This document shows, piece after piece, positions 1 to 8,842 of a DNA stretch of 64,000 bases. The stretch's first letter is position 1, and the number at the start of each line of letters is the position of its first letter. This stretch comes from Clostridia bacterium. Its GTDB lineage: Bacteria; Bacillota; Clostridia; Christensenellales; Aristaeellaceae. Below the pieces are notes generated by a model, which made no database searches, was not told the origin of the DNA, and was given only the letters and a program-made list of their open reading frames with translations. The stretch lies in assembly GCA_017522345.1 (NCBI GenBank), contig JAFWZN010000079.1:62001-126000 (forward strand). Direction: 5' to 3'. A program made the translations under genes and the position numbers.

Positions 1-1086
1 ACCGACGCCGGGTGCGCCGACCAAGCACAGAATAGGACCCTTGGAATCCTTTTTGATGCTTCTGACCGCCAGATATTCGACGATGCGCTTTTTCACGTCT
101 TCAAGCGCGTAGTGATCGGCTTCAAGAACGCTGCGGGCGCGTTTGATATTAATGTCGTCCGCGTCAAATTTTCCCCACGGAAGCTCCAGCATGTATTCCA
201 CATAGCTCTGAATGACATTGCTTTCGGGGGTATTGGTGCCCATTCGCGCAAGGCGCTTCAGCTCTTTTTCGCACCTTTGCCTGGCTTCGCCCGCGATTTT
301 GCTCTCGGCGAGCTGCTTTTCATACGCCGCGATATCGTCGTCCGATTCGCCCAGCTCGTCTTCGATCACGTGCATCTGCTCGCGCAGATAGTATTCGCGG
401 TTGTTTTTTTCGATGCGCTCGTGAACGCGCTTTTGAAGCTTGGCTTCCAGCTGAACGACGTCCAGCTCCTGCGCCATGAAATCGACAAGCAGGTCAAGGC
501 GCATATAAGCGTCCGCGCATTCAAGCGCCTTTTGCATATCGTGTATGTCGTTTAAGATATTGGTAGACAGAATATCGGCAAGCTGACCGGGCGTGCGCGC
601 GCCGGACGCCGCCTGTTTCATTTCGGGGCTCAAATCTTTTCGGGTTTGAGAGAGCCTGTCAAACTGCTTTTTGGCGACGCGCATGAGCGCAAGCGCCTGC
701 GTTGTGCGTTCGTTTCCTTTTTCCTCAACGACGCAGACTTCGGCATGCTGCATATTTCCCGCGTCGAAAATTCCCATGAGCACGGCGCGGCTTTCGCCCG
801 CGACCAGCAGACGGAAAATACCGTCGGGCATGCGCACAACCTGCTTGATACGCACAATCGTGCCCACCATATATACGTCCTGAATGCCGGGCTCGTCCTT
901 CATGGCGTTTTTCTGCGTAACGACAAAAAGACGGCTGTCGCCCTCAAGCGCGGTATTCATCGCCTGAACGGATTTCTCGCGTCCGGCGTCAAAATGCACA
1001 ACCGTTTCGGGAAAAATTACCGTTCCGCGCAGCGGAATCATCGGCAGCTTCAATTCCTTCTGTGTGCCGGTTTGGTTTACGTTCAA
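1..1086 (-). CDS. lon: Lon ATP-dependent protease, N-terminal part (runs off window)
   Basis: Cytoplasmic AAA+ serine protease that degrades misfolded and regulatory proteins. The 362 visible codons cover the Lon substrate-binding N domain (PMIPLRGTVIFPETVVHF near the start), the helical linker around residues 200-330 (NNREYYLREQMHVIEDELGE), and the start of the ATPase domain. The window edge cuts exactly in the Walker A loop (LCLVGAPGVG, then K-T expected). No ATG lies between the in-frame stop and the conserved region. A TTG at 1086 has GGGGGA about 9 bases upstream and is the best start. The catalytic Ser-Lys domain lies outside the window. Identification is secure; only the start is inferred. 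Confidence 0.93.
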   Translation of the reverse strand, partial: MNVNQTGTQKELKLPMIPLRGTVIFPETVVHFDAGREKSVQAMNTALEGDSRLFVVTQKNAMKDEPGIQDVYMVGTIVRIKQVVRMPDGIFRLLVAGESRAVLMGIFDAGNMQHAEVCVVEEKGNERTTQALALMRVAKKQFDRLSQTRKDLSPEMKQAASGARTPGQLADILSTNILNDIHDMQKALECADAYMRLDLLVDFMAQELDVVQLEAKLQKRVHERIEKNNREYYLREQMHVIEDELGESDDDIAAYEKQLAESKIAGEARQRCEKELKRLARMGTNTPESNVIQSYVEYMLELPWGKFDADDINIKRARSVLEADHYALEDVKKRIVEYLAVRSIKKDSKGPILCLVGAPGVG

Positions 1087-1205
1087 ATCTATATATCCCC
1101 CATATCACTATAAAGCTAACTGTGATTATACCTTTCATTTGAAAACGTGTCAAGCATAAAGCCCGCCATCGGCTTTAATTGGCAGAGCCAAAATATGTAC
1201 ATAAC

Positions 1206-1242
1206 AAAAGCGAAGGCTTTCTAAAATACGGCCTTCGCTTTT
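1206..1242. terminator. Bidirectional intrinsic terminator
   Basis: Perfect 12-bp stem (AAAAGCGAAGGC with GCCTTCGCTTTT, 13-base loop), with A and T tracts at its two ends. It lies just past the stop of the minus-strand secreted protein gene, between that gene and lon, and most likely ends the former's transcript. Confidence 0.8.
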
Positions 1243-1266
1243 TAAGAAAGAATGCGGATACGGAGT

Positions 1267-1749
1267 TTACCAGTCCGTCACGATTACGTAGTCGGGCGTG
1301 TAGGCGAGGTTCCAGATCGCCTGTTCGGCGTATTCATAAGCCAAAACCACGTCGCCCCAGCGCAGGAACTGGATCTCGGTAAACGCGCCGTCCGTAATCA
1401 CGAAAACGAGCGCGCCAACGGCCTCGTCCTCGGGCGCTTCGAAGGGAACGGCAATTTTCCATATCGCCTCTTCCGGCCATGCGACCGAAACCTCGGTCTG
1501 AACGCTGCCCATATAGATTTCCTTGCATGTAAGATCGATAAACTTCTTAAGCGCTGCGCCGTCGTAAACCTTATCCAGCATCAGATGCTTAAGCGCCATA
1601 TCGTACTCGCCGTAGGAAATCAGGCTGACGCTTTCCTTTGCGCATGTAAACATCATTTCATCCGGAACGTATTCCTTCTCCGCATGCGCAAATACGGATG
1701 CGGCCAGCATGAGGATGATAGCGCATACTGCTAAAACTGTCTTTTTCAT
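1267..1749 (-). CDS. Small secreted protein of unknown function
   Basis: 160 residues. Residues 1-22 form a typical signal peptide (MKKTVLAVCAIILMLAASVF, cleavage probably after AHA). The rest is a soluble, acidic domain with no motif I recognise. The pattern of Trp and acidic residues (AWPEEAIWKIAVPF, FLRWGDVVLAYEY) suggests a compact beta-rich fold. The ATG at 1749 is chosen over one 30 bases upstream because GGAGG sits 8 bases before it and it starts the signal peptide. It is 90 bases downstream of holA and could be a distal member of that operon. Function unknown. Confidence 0.7.
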   Translation of the reverse strand: MKKTVLAVCAIILMLAASVFAHAEKEYVPDEMMFTCAKESVSLISYGEYDMALKHLMLDKVYDGAALKKFIDLTCKEIYMGSVQTEVSVAWPEEAIWKIAVPFEAPEDEAVGALVFVITDGAFTEIQFLRWGDVVLAYEYAEQAIWNLAYTPDYVIVTDW

Positions 1750-1839
1750 ACCCTTAGCCTCCATAAAGGCAAATTTCATATCTTCCGGTACGTTTTTGAC
1801 GAAACGGGCGATGGTTTGGTTGCATTTTTCTTTGTAAAG

Positions 1840-2859
1840 TTAATGTGAAATCTCAAACAGCGCGAGCATCATTTGATCCAGCGCGGCGCGATCGCGGATT
1901 TTACCGCTTTTTACGTCAAAATCCATCTGAACGCCCGCGCGGTAGCTTTTTTCAAGCTGTTGGGCGCTCAGTTTCTCGACCTGTCCGTATACCTTCTGGG
2001 CGACAAAGCGGGTGAGCTTTGCCTGCCTTTCGATTTCGGGCAGGGACAATTTTTCATCTCTTAAAAGCCGGACGTGCGTCATCAGCCGCAACTGCCTTAT
2101 AAACATGGCGATCAGCCCGACCGCCCCTTCGCCCGCGTCCAGCATGGCGTTTAGAATCTCATACGCCTGCTTGCTTTTTCCGGCGATGATGGAATCGATC
2201 ATCAAAAACACATTGCTTTCCGCGCTCGGCGTGACGGCGGCCTTTACATCCGTATCCTCAATGGCGGGCTTATCGCCCACAAACGCCGCAAGCTTGTCCA
2301 CCTCGCCCTGAAGGCGCGTAAGATCCCGTCCCGCATAGAAAAGAAGCGTATGGATTGCTTCCGGGCGCATGGTTTTCTTTTTGGGCTTCAGACGCGACTG
2401 AATCCATTTTCCGATTTCGGGATCGGTCAGATGCTGGAAGGAGACGACGTTAGCGTGCTTTTCAATAATTTTGTAAAGCTTTTTGCGCTTGTCGGCTTCG
2501 CCGCGCGTATAGAAAATGGTTACGGATGTATCGGGCGCGCCTGAGACGAGCCATTTTTCAATTTTTTCGCATTCTTCCTGTTCGTCTTTTGCCTTTGCGC
2601 TGGTCAAAAGCGGCGTGTCCTTTATGAGCACGAGCCTTTTTTCCGACATGACCGGCAGCGTTTCCGCGCCTTCGATGATTTGTCTTGCGCCGGGCGCGTC
2701 CATGACGGATTCATTTAGAATTTCAAGACCGGCGGGGAGAACGGCCTCGCGGATTTTTTCAAGAGCGCTTTTTTTTATGAATTCCTCCGGGCCGTGAAAC
2801 AGGTAAACGCCGCCCCGAATCCCGGTTTTGATTTCGTTAAAAAGCTCCTGCCATGTCAT
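1840..2859 (-). CDS. holA: DNA polymerase III delta subunit
   Basis: Clamp-loader subunit that opens the beta sliding clamp as part of the tau/delta/delta-prime complex on DNA. 339 residues, the usual length. The N-terminus carries the family signature YLFHGPEEF at about residues 19-27. The middle has the AAA-like region without a working Walker A, as expected for delta (EKRLVLIKDTPLL, AGRDLTRLQGEVDKL). The C-terminal helical collar follows (GLIAMFIRQLRLMTHVRLLRD). It starts 3 bases after the comEC stop, so the two are co-transcribed, a pairing common in Firmicutes. Confidence 0.92.
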   Translation of the reverse strand: MTWQELFNEIKTGIRGGVYLFHGPEEFIKKSALEKIREAVLPAGLEILNESVMDAPGARQIIEGAETLPVMSEKRLVLIKDTPLLTSAKAKDEQEECEKIEKWLVSGAPDTSVTIFYTRGEADKRKKLYKIIEKHANVVSFQHLTDPEIGKWIQSRLKPKKKTMRPEAIHTLLFYAGRDLTRLQGEVDKLAAFVGDKPAIEDTDVKAAVTPSAESNVFLMIDSIIAGKSKQAYEILNAMLDAGEGAVGLIAMFIRQLRLMTHVRLLRDEKLSLPEIERQAKLTRFVAQKVYGQVEKLSAQQLEKSYRAGVQMDFDVKSGKIRDRAALDQMMLALFEISH

Positions 2860-2862
2860 GGT

Positions 2863-5256
2863 TTATCCTCCCGCCTGAAGTTCCGTTTTGATGTTATAGG
2901 TTCCGTCCTTATGCATGGTGATTGTGATTGCGCCGCATTCATCCGTGCGGTATACGTCGCAGTTTATATCCTTGAGTCTTGAAAGCACTTCCGGTGTCGG
3001 ATGCCCGTGACCGTTGGAAGAAACCGAAATGACGGCGATTTCGGGCGTGGCTGCGGACAGAAACGCTTCGCTCGTTGCTTTCTTTGAGCCGTGGTGCGAA
3101 ATTTTCAGAATGTCGGTATCGCAAAGCGCGTATTTGTCCACGCGCTCGGTGATATCGCCCGTAAAAAGCGCGGATGCTTCTGCGTATACGATGTTTAAAA
3201 CAAGCGAGCCGTCGTTGTCCTCCTTGGGGGTAAAGTCCGCTTCGGGCCAGACGACATGCGCTGATGCGCCGCCCGAGAGCGTTACGACGTCGCCGGCTTT
3301 CAGATAATGAAGCTTTCTATGGGAAAGCGCGCTTTGAACCAGTTCGCCCACATCCATTCTCTCCCAGCATTCGCTGACATAGACTTCGGCTTTTGGATAG
3401 CGCTTCAGAATTTCACGTATACCGCCTGCGTGATCGATATCCGGGTGCGATATGAAAATGCCTTTGACGTTTGCGCCTATGCTTGTCAGGTAATCGGCGG
3501 TAATCTCGTTGTCTTTTCCGCAATCCACGATGTATGCGTCGTTTTCCGCCAGAATAACGCAGCTGTCCGCGTAGCCTGCGTCCAGATATACGATGTCAAG
3601 GCCCTTGTGAACGGGCGCAGGCCAGAGAATAACGACGACGGCCAGCAGGGCCGTGAGAGACGTAAGCGTTTTGGAAAGGCGCTTGTTTTCCGTGATAAAG
3701 GGCGAGGCAAGCGCCATCAGCGAAAAATATGCGATCACGCAGGCGGCGCTCCATGCGCGGATATTCAGCATTGCGAAGGAGAGGCCGGATACCCAATCGG
3801 TTATGAAAAGAATAGCCGTCCAAACAAAATCCGCTGCATGTCCCAAAAGCTTTGCCGCATCCATCGAGGCAAACGACAATATGAGCGAGGACGCGCCGAT
3901 ATACACGGTGAGAAGTCCGAGCGGCACGACAAACAGATTCACGGGCACGGACAGAACGGGCGCGGAGTGGAACAGCTTTGCCATGGAGGGGAGCGTTCCT
4001 AACTGTATTGCGGCGGAGGAGGAGATGGCGTCAGCGGTATTGTTGTAAAGAACAAGCGGAATGCTTTGGATATCTTTGCGCTTTCCCTTGAAACAGGGCA
4101 GAAGCGAACGGATCGGCCGCGTCATCAGCGCAAGCGACAATACGGACAGATACGATAACTGCATGCCCGTATCCTGAATCGTCAGGGGATTGATGATAAG
4201 CTGAATCAGAAATGCAAACGAAAGCCTTGTCATCAGATCGGACGGATCGCCCGAAAGGCGGCCGATAACGAGAAGCGCATACATCATAGCCGCGCGCATG
4301 AGCGACGCGCTGGCGCCGGTCATGACGGTATAGAGAAAAATGAGCCCGGAAGTGATGATCCAGCGAGGCTTTGCGGGAACGAGGAAAAGCAGAAGCAGCG
4401 TTTCAAAAAACATTGCAACGCAGGATACGTGCAGGCCGCTGAGCGCTACCAAATGCGCAACGCCCGCCTCCTGAAAGCTTTCATACGTTTCGTCGCTGAG
4501 GCCCGACCGATCGCCCAATAAAAGCGCGCGCATTACGCCGGCGTTTTTCGGAAACAGATCGTCAAAGCGCTCGGAAAGATAGGCGGATAAGCGGTACAGT
4601 CCGCGTGTGAGGTTCGCCTTTTCGGAGACGATTTCTATTTTGGAAATCGAGGAGGAAGCGCACAGAGCCACTGACTTTCTCCAAAGATACGCGCGGAAAT
4701 CAAAGCCGTCCGGGTTGGTTCGCCCGTCGGGGAGCCAGAGGCTTGCTTCGGGCAGATGAAGCGTGTCTCCGTATTCGTAAAGGCGCCCTTCGTTGTTTCC
4801 GTAAACATATACGTACGCTTTATAGTCAAAAGGCTTATCGTCGATTGAAACGCCGTCAAGATACAGAATCGTTCGGTTCTTGTCCGGCTGATAGACGGGA
4901 TTGTTGGAGACAACGCCCGTCACGTTTCCCTTCTTGTTTACGAAAAGAGAGGGCAATTGACTGCGGTTTTCCGTATAGAATGAAAAAAGAAGCATGATTG
5001 CAATCAGCAAAAGGAATACAGACAGACGTTTCTTCCTTTTGCGCAATAGCGCGCTAAGCGCCGCGGCGATTGCGCCCAAGCCGATAAAGACAGAGACGCT
5101 TAAGTGCGTTTTCAGCGCAAGCAAACAGCCTGCCAGCGCAAAAAGCGCGCAGGCGGACAGCTTTCTCAGGCGCGCAAAGCGAATGAGCGGATTAAATGCT
5201 GATTCGAATGCCGGCGCGCGCCACCATGGCTTCCGGGTAGTCGATAATCGCTTCAT
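2863..5256 (-). CDS. comEC: ComEC/Rec2 DNA-uptake channel protein
   Basis: Membrane channel that carries transforming single-stranded DNA into the cytoplasm. 797 residues. Order: two or three N-terminal membrane helices, an OB-like region (about 100-220), the Competence domain of many helices (about 230-500, entered by GVAHLVALSGLHVSCVAMF), and a C-terminal metallo-beta-lactamase domain (FISHPDIDHAGGI, FTGDITERVDKYAL, KISHHGSKKATSE). The ATG at 5256 lies inside the upstream hydrolase gene, overlapping it by 65 bases. It is preferred over an ATG at 5331 because GGAGG sits 9 bases before it. No other competence genes are in view, so natural transformation is possible but unproven. Confidence 0.9.
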   Translation of the reverse strand: MKRLSTTRKPWWRAPAFESAFNPLIRFARLRKLSACALFALAGCLLALKTHLSVSVFIGLGAIAAALSALLRKRKKRLSVFLLLIAIMLLFSFYTENRSQLPSLFVNKKGNVTGVVSNNPVYQPDKNRTILYLDGVSIDDKPFDYKAYVYVYGNNEGRLYEYGDTLHLPEASLWLPDGRTNPDGFDFRAYLWRKSVALCASSSISKIEIVSEKANLTRGLYRLSAYLSERFDDLFPKNAGVMRALLLGDRSGLSDETYESFQEAGVAHLVALSGLHVSCVAMFFETLLLLFLVPAKPRWIITSGLIFLYTVMTGASASLMRAAMMYALLVIGRLSGDPSDLMTRLSFAFLIQLIINPLTIQDTGMQLSYLSVLSLALMTRPIRSLLPCFKGKRKDIQSIPLVLYNNTADAISSSAAIQLGTLPSMAKLFHSAPVLSVPVNLFVVPLGLLTVYIGASSLILSFASMDAAKLLGHAADFVWTAILFITDWVSGLSFAMLNIRAWSAACVIAYFSLMALASPFITENKRLSKTLTSLTALLAVVVILWPAPVHKGLDIVYLDAGYADSCVILAENDAYIVDCGKDNEITADYLTSIGANVKGIFISHPDIDHAGGIREILKRYPKAEVYVSECWERMDVGELVQSALSHRKLHYLKAGDVVTLSGGASAHVVWPEADFTPKEDNDGSLVLNIVYAEASALFTGDITERVDKYALCDTDILKISHHGSKKATSEAFLSAATPEIAVISVSSNGHGHPTPEVLSRLKDINCDVYRTDECGAITITMHKDGTYNIKTELQAGG

Positions 5257-5902
5257 CCAGCACTGCCTCCGCGTTGTAAGAAGGATTGATGTGCGTGAGC
5301 ACAAGCATCTTCGCCCCCGCATCCCGCGCAAGGCGCGCGCACATGCCGCTCGTCATGTGCGCACTTTTGCTCGTCCAGTCGTCTCTTAAAAGTCCGGCGT
5401 CGGCAAGCAGAAGATCGGCTTCGCCGCAAAAGAGCGTAAGCGCGTCGCATTCGTTGGTATCCCCGGTATAGACAAATGTCTTCCCGTCGCAATGCACGCG
5501 AACGGCGTAGGTTTCCACCGGATGCGAAACCCTCAAAAATTCGATTTTCATTTCGCCGATCGTCAGATCCTGCGTGGGGTACAGATCGAGTGCGCCGCCT
5601 TCCAAAATACGTCTCACCTTTTCAGGCGTTTGGGGACAGATGACTTTAAGGCTCTCTACGCCCGCCGCATTCAGAAGATAATTCATCGGCAGCATATCGC
5701 TCATATGGTCGAAATGAAGGTGGGAAAGCACGACCGCGTTTAAATCGCGCACCGTGCATTCGTTCAGAAGGCGACCGAGCACGCCGCTTCCGCAATCGAT
5801 CAGAATTTTCGTGCGCCCGCTGTCGGAGGTGAGAAGGTATCCCGAGCATGCGCCCTTAATGGAAGGATAGGGGCCGTTTACCCCCAGCATGGTGAGAATC
5901 AT
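5192..5902 (-). CDS. Metallo-beta-lactamase-fold hydrolase (RNase Z-like/phosphodiesterase type)
   Basis: 236 residues. The zinc-binding motif is complete (LSHLHFDHMSD, about residues 60-70), followed by a second ligand region (SHPVETYAV), the bridging aspartate (VYTGDTNECD) and a late histidine (LVLTHINPS). This matches the single-domain RNase Z/ElaC-like group, which includes tRNase Z and cyclic-nucleotide phosphodiesterases. The insert that holds tRNA in true RNase Z is not obvious, so the substrate is open. The gene heads the comEC-holA run, with a 65-base overlap and probable translational coupling. Confidence 0.82.
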   Translation of the reverse strand: MILTMLGVNGPYPSIKGACSGYLLTSDSGRTKILIDCGSGVLGRLLNECTVRDLNAVVLSHLHFDHMSDMLPMNYLLNAAGVESLKVICPQTPEKVRRILEGGALDLYPTQDLTIGEMKIEFLRVSHPVETYAVRVHCDGKTFVYTGDTNECDALTLFCGEADLLLADAGLLRDDWTSKSAHMTSGMCARLARDAGAKMLVLTHINPSYNAEAVLDEAIIDYPEAMVARAGIRISI

Positions 5903-6012
5903 GGTGTTTTCACCTTCTTTGATGCTTTTTTATTCAGTATATCGGCTTGCGTTTTGAAAGTCAATTATTTCTTTGAAAGCTTTTGCCTTCCTTTCTTTTT
6001 GTACAAAACGAC

Positions 6013-6046
6013 CAGACGACGTTTGAACCATTCAAACGCCGCCTGA
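6013..6046 (-). terminator. Intrinsic terminator-like hairpin after the D,D-carboxypeptidase
   Basis: 15-bp stem with a 3-base loop. Read on the minus strand it is fully paired with two G-U pairs. On the plus strand the same positions are A-C mismatches, so it acts in the minus-strand RNA. A weak T-rich stretch follows. It lies 7 bases past the stop of the gene at 6053. Confidence 0.65.
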
Positions 6047-6052
6047 ATTTAC

Positions 6053-7633
6053 TTATTTTCTTACCCTTCGGATAGGAGCTGCGTCCGTTTTGGGTGCGGG
6101 ACGCCGGACGTTTGCCGTTTGCGTCCGGGCGGGAACACTGCCTTCGCGCTTTTCACGCTTCATTTGCGCGGCCCTTTGCATGGCAATTTTCTTTTTGCGG
6201 AGCATCTCGCGGCGGATCTTTTCCATTCTTTCACGTTCGCGGCGGCGCTTTACGCGCACGCGCCATACGATTAAAACGATCAGACCGGCGGCGATGAGCC
6301 AGTAGAAAATACGCACGGACGGATTGTGGCGCGGCATAAGCTTGAACATCCACGGCGCGGACGAGCTGATCCATTCATCCAGCACCTCGTCCATCGTGGG
6401 CTCCTTCATCTCCACACTGCGGCTTGCGACCAGAGAGCCGGTCAGGATGTCGCCGTAGACGGTTTCAAACGCAACGGTTCCCAGCACGTCGCCCTTGGAG
6501 ATCGGGGCGGTCAAGGGGCCGTTAAAGCTTACGCTGATTCTGCCGGAAAAATCCTTGGCGAGATTGGCGATAAACTGAGGATCCTCCAGATCCGTTTTCA
6601 TGAAGGATTCAAAGTAGGTTTCGGGGATGTCGGCGACGCTCATTCTGAGATAGCCGCCGTTCGGATCGTTAAGCGCGGCTTTGTCCACTTTAAAGGAGGT
6701 CATTGCGTCGTCCAGCAGCTGATACATCTCGGAAAACGTCAGATTGGTATATTGCAGAAATCCGTATTTCAAAAGGCGGATGGTGTCCGTGTACGCCTGA
6801 ATATATAAATCGTCCTCGGGGTTCGTGCCCAGCGTTACCGAAATCAGCGTATGTCCGCCCATCTCGCCCGCGCCGACAAAGCAGCGGCCCGCCGCATTGG
6901 TATAGCCCGTTTTGACGCCGATGCACGGCTCGTAATATAAGGCTTTTTCTTCGATCAGAAGGTCGTATTTGGTGGTCAGGGTGCGGCCGTTGGGATGGAA
7001 ATTGGTGGGCTGCATGTCGTATGTTACGGTGGAAACGATATCCCGGAAGGTTTCGTTCGCCATGGCATAGCGGGTGATGATGGCAAGATCGTGCGCTGTG
7101 GTGTAGTGGTTTACGGTGTGAAGGCCGTGGGAATTGGCAAAATGCGTGCCGGACAGACCCAGCTCCCTGACCTTTTGGTTCATCAGCTGAACAAACGCAT
7201 TTTCCGTTCCGCTGGTCAGAATTGCAACCGCGAGGGACGCGTCGTTTCCGGAAGCAATCATCATGCCGTAAAGAAGGTCCTCAAAGGGCATGATTTCGCC
7301 GGGCGTGATGCCGAGCTTGGAGGAACCGCTGCCGGGTTCAACGCCGCCGGGAATCGTGACCAATTCGCCTACGGGGCCGTTTTCAAGGGCGACGATGCAT
7401 GTCATAATCTTTGTTGTGCTGGCGGGATATCTGCGCTCGTCGGCATTCTTTTCAAGCAGAACGCGGCCGTTTGAGGCGTCCATCACGATACAGCTTGTGC
7501 CGTACAGATGGCCTGTCTCCAGGTTTTCGGGCGTTTTTACGTTGTAATCCTCGGGAATTGCGGCATAAGATACCGATGAAAATAACAAAAGCGCGCAGAG
7601 AAGCGCGGCAAGAAAGGGCTTTAAGATGCGCAT
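6053..7633 (-). CDS. D-alanyl-D-alanine carboxypeptidase (S11, DacF/PBP5-like) with C-terminal anchor
   Basis: Low-molecular-weight penicillin-binding protein that trims the terminal D-Ala of peptidoglycan stem peptides outside the membrane. 526 residues. A signal peptide is at 1-25. The active-site triad is complete: S-x-x-K in ASTTKIM, S-x-N in ASGNDAS, and K-T-G in VKTGYTNAAG. A PBP5-like beta domain follows (about 300-410). One transmembrane helix lies near 455-475 (IFYWLIAAGLIVLIVW), and a very basic cytoplasmic tail of about 60 residues follows. A transmembrane anchor plus basic tail is longer than the amphipathic helix of classical DacA. The start at 7633 has GGAGG 6 bases before it. 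Confidence 0.93.
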   Translation of the reverse strand: MRILKPFLAALLCALLLFSSVSYAAIPEDYNVKTPENLETGHLYGTSCIVMDASNGRVLLEKNADERRYPASTTKIMTCIVALENGPVGELVTIPGGVEPGSGSSKLGITPGEIMPFEDLLYGMMIASGNDASLAVAILTSGTENAFVQLMNQKVRELGLSGTHFANSHGLHTVNHYTTAHDLAIITRYAMANETFRDIVSTVTYDMQPTNFHPNGRTLTTKYDLLIEEKALYYEPCIGVKTGYTNAAGRCFVGAGEMGGHTLISVTLGTNPEDDLYIQAYTDTIRLLKYGFLQYTNLTFSEMYQLLDDAMTSFKVDKAALNDPNGGYLRMSVADIPETYFESFMKTDLEDPQFIANLAKDFSGRISVSFNGPLTAPISKGDVLGTVAFETVYGDILTGSLVASRSVEMKEPTMDEVLDEWISSSAPWMFKLMPRHNPSVRIFYWLIAAGLIVLIVWRVRVKRRRERERMEKIRREMLRKKKIAMQRAAQMKREKREGSVPARTQTANVRRPAPKTDAAPIRRVRK

Positions 7634-7695
7634 GACTTCCTCCAAGTAAAGCTTTGTCCCTTCATTTTACCACGAAAGAATGATGTTGTATAGAA

Positions 7696-7721
7696 TTATC
7701 CTGTGAAATTTCACAGGATAA
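7696..7721. repeat. Perfect 26-bp palindrome between two carboxypeptidase genes
   Basis: The two 13-base halves (TTATCCTGTGAAA and its exact complement) meet with no spacer. The site is 9 bases past the stop of the gene at 7730 and 63 bases before the start of the gene at 7633. It may be a weak terminator for the first or an operator for the second. The lack of a strong T tract and the exact dyad make an operator role plausible. Confidence 0.6.
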
Positions 7722-7729
7722 GTTCATAT

Positions 7730-8584
7730 TTATTGCCTGCTTTCAAGAAGCTCGAAGCCGTATTGATACAGCTTCTTGGCTTCCGGCCATTTGGCAAATT
7801 TCTCCCAGCCGCATCTTAACATAACAACGACGATTTCCCTGCCGTCCTTAATCGCCGCGCCCACATAGCATTGGCCCGCCGCAGCGGTGTAGCCGGTTTT
7901 AACGCCTCTGGAATACTGATAATAATACATGGAATCGTAATCGTTGATTGCATAATTGTGATAAATGGTGAGCGCCGGGCGCAGGGATGTGGGCTGCATG
8001 GTATATACGTCGCCAAAGGTGATTTCGCGGAAAAGATCGTTGCTTAAGCAGTACAAAGCGAGCTTGGACATGTCCCGCGCGGTGGTGTAGTGCCCCGTCT
8101 GGGTATAGCCGTGCGGGTTCATAAATTGTGTGTTCGTCATGCCGATTGAAAGCGCCTTGTCGTTCATCATTTTGACAAAGGCTTCGACGCTACCCGCCTC
8201 ATGATGGGCGATGGCGTTTGCGGCGTCGTTTCCGCTTTTAAAAATCAGGCCGTACCAAAGATCCTGAAGCGGCATGACCTCGCCGTAATACACGGGAACG
8301 CGCGTGGAGTTTAAGCCGATGTCCTCAACGCACTGGGGCACGGTGACAATTTCATCGGGCGAGCTCATTTCTATGGATAATATCAGCGTCATAATTTTTG
8401 TGGTGCTGGCCATGGAAAGCCGCTCGTCCGGGTTTTTGGAAAACAGGATCTCGCCCGTTTTCGCGTCCACAAGCATGACCGCATGACTGAGAAGCTCGTC
8501 CTGCGTAAGGGCGCAGGCGCTCGGCGCAAAAAGGGGCGCTGAAAGCAGAATAAAAGCAAGAAAAATAAGGCTGATTCTTTTCAT
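7730..8584 (-). CDS. D-alanyl-D-alanine carboxypeptidase (S11)
   Basis: Second S11 carboxypeptidase, 284 residues, with the catalytic domain only. A signal peptide is at 1-24. The triad is complete: S-x-x-K in ASTTKIM, S-x-N in SGNDAA and K-T-G in VKTGYTAAAG. It lacks the C-terminal beta domain and membrane anchor of its downstream paralogue, so it is probably released or held by other contacts. The ATG at 8584 is chosen because GAGGTG lies 9 bases upstream and it begins the signal peptide. Spacing of about 100 bases and the palindrome between the two dac genes suggest separate control or a partly terminated operon. Confidence 0.92.
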   Translation of the reverse strand: MKRISLIFLAFILLSAPLFAPSACALTQDELLSHAVMLVDAKTGEILFSKNPDERLSMASTTKIMTLILSIEMSSPDEIVTVPQCVEDIGLNSTRVPVYYGEVMPLQDLWYGLIFKSGNDAANAIAHHEAGSVEAFVKMMNDKALSIGMTNTQFMNPHGYTQTGHYTTARDMSKLALYCLSNDLFREITFGDVYTMQPTSLRPALTIYHNYAINDYDSMYYYQYSRGVKTGYTAAAGQCYVGAAIKDGREIVVVMLRCGWEKFAKWPEAKKLYQYGFELLESRQ

Positions 8585-8673
8585 CTCGATTACCACCTCA
8601 ACCGAATAGACGCATTCAAACGCGCTTCGGTTCACGCAACTGATTATATTTTAAGCGGAAAAAATTCGTATAT

Positions 8674-8702
8674 ATCATAGCATATTTTTCCGTTTTTGTA
8701 TA
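8674..8702 (-). promoter_or_regulatory. Possible sigma-A promoter for the minus-strand carboxypeptidase
   Basis: On the minus strand, TATACA and TATGAT are separated by 17 bases, about 90 bases upstream of the start at 8584. The -35 box matches consensus at only four of six positions. Confidence 0.4.
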
Positions 8703-8738
8703 GTTATATTAAAATTTACGTTGTGCGCAAACTTTTCC

Positions 8739-8767
8739 TTGAAATAAAACGGAAAATGGTCTATAAT
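8739..8767 (+). promoter_or_regulatory. Sigma-A promoter of the two-component operon
   Basis: TTGAAA, a 17-base spacer, then TATAAT, 75 bases upstream of the response regulator start. This is close to consensus and should be well expressed. The 258-base divergent region also serves the carboxypeptidase gene on the other strand. Confidence 0.8.
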
Positions 8768-8842
8768 GAATATGACATACTTTGAAATAGTGCAGCTATG
8801 CCCTTTGCGAATACTTTTTACTATAATTACGGAGGTTTTCCG

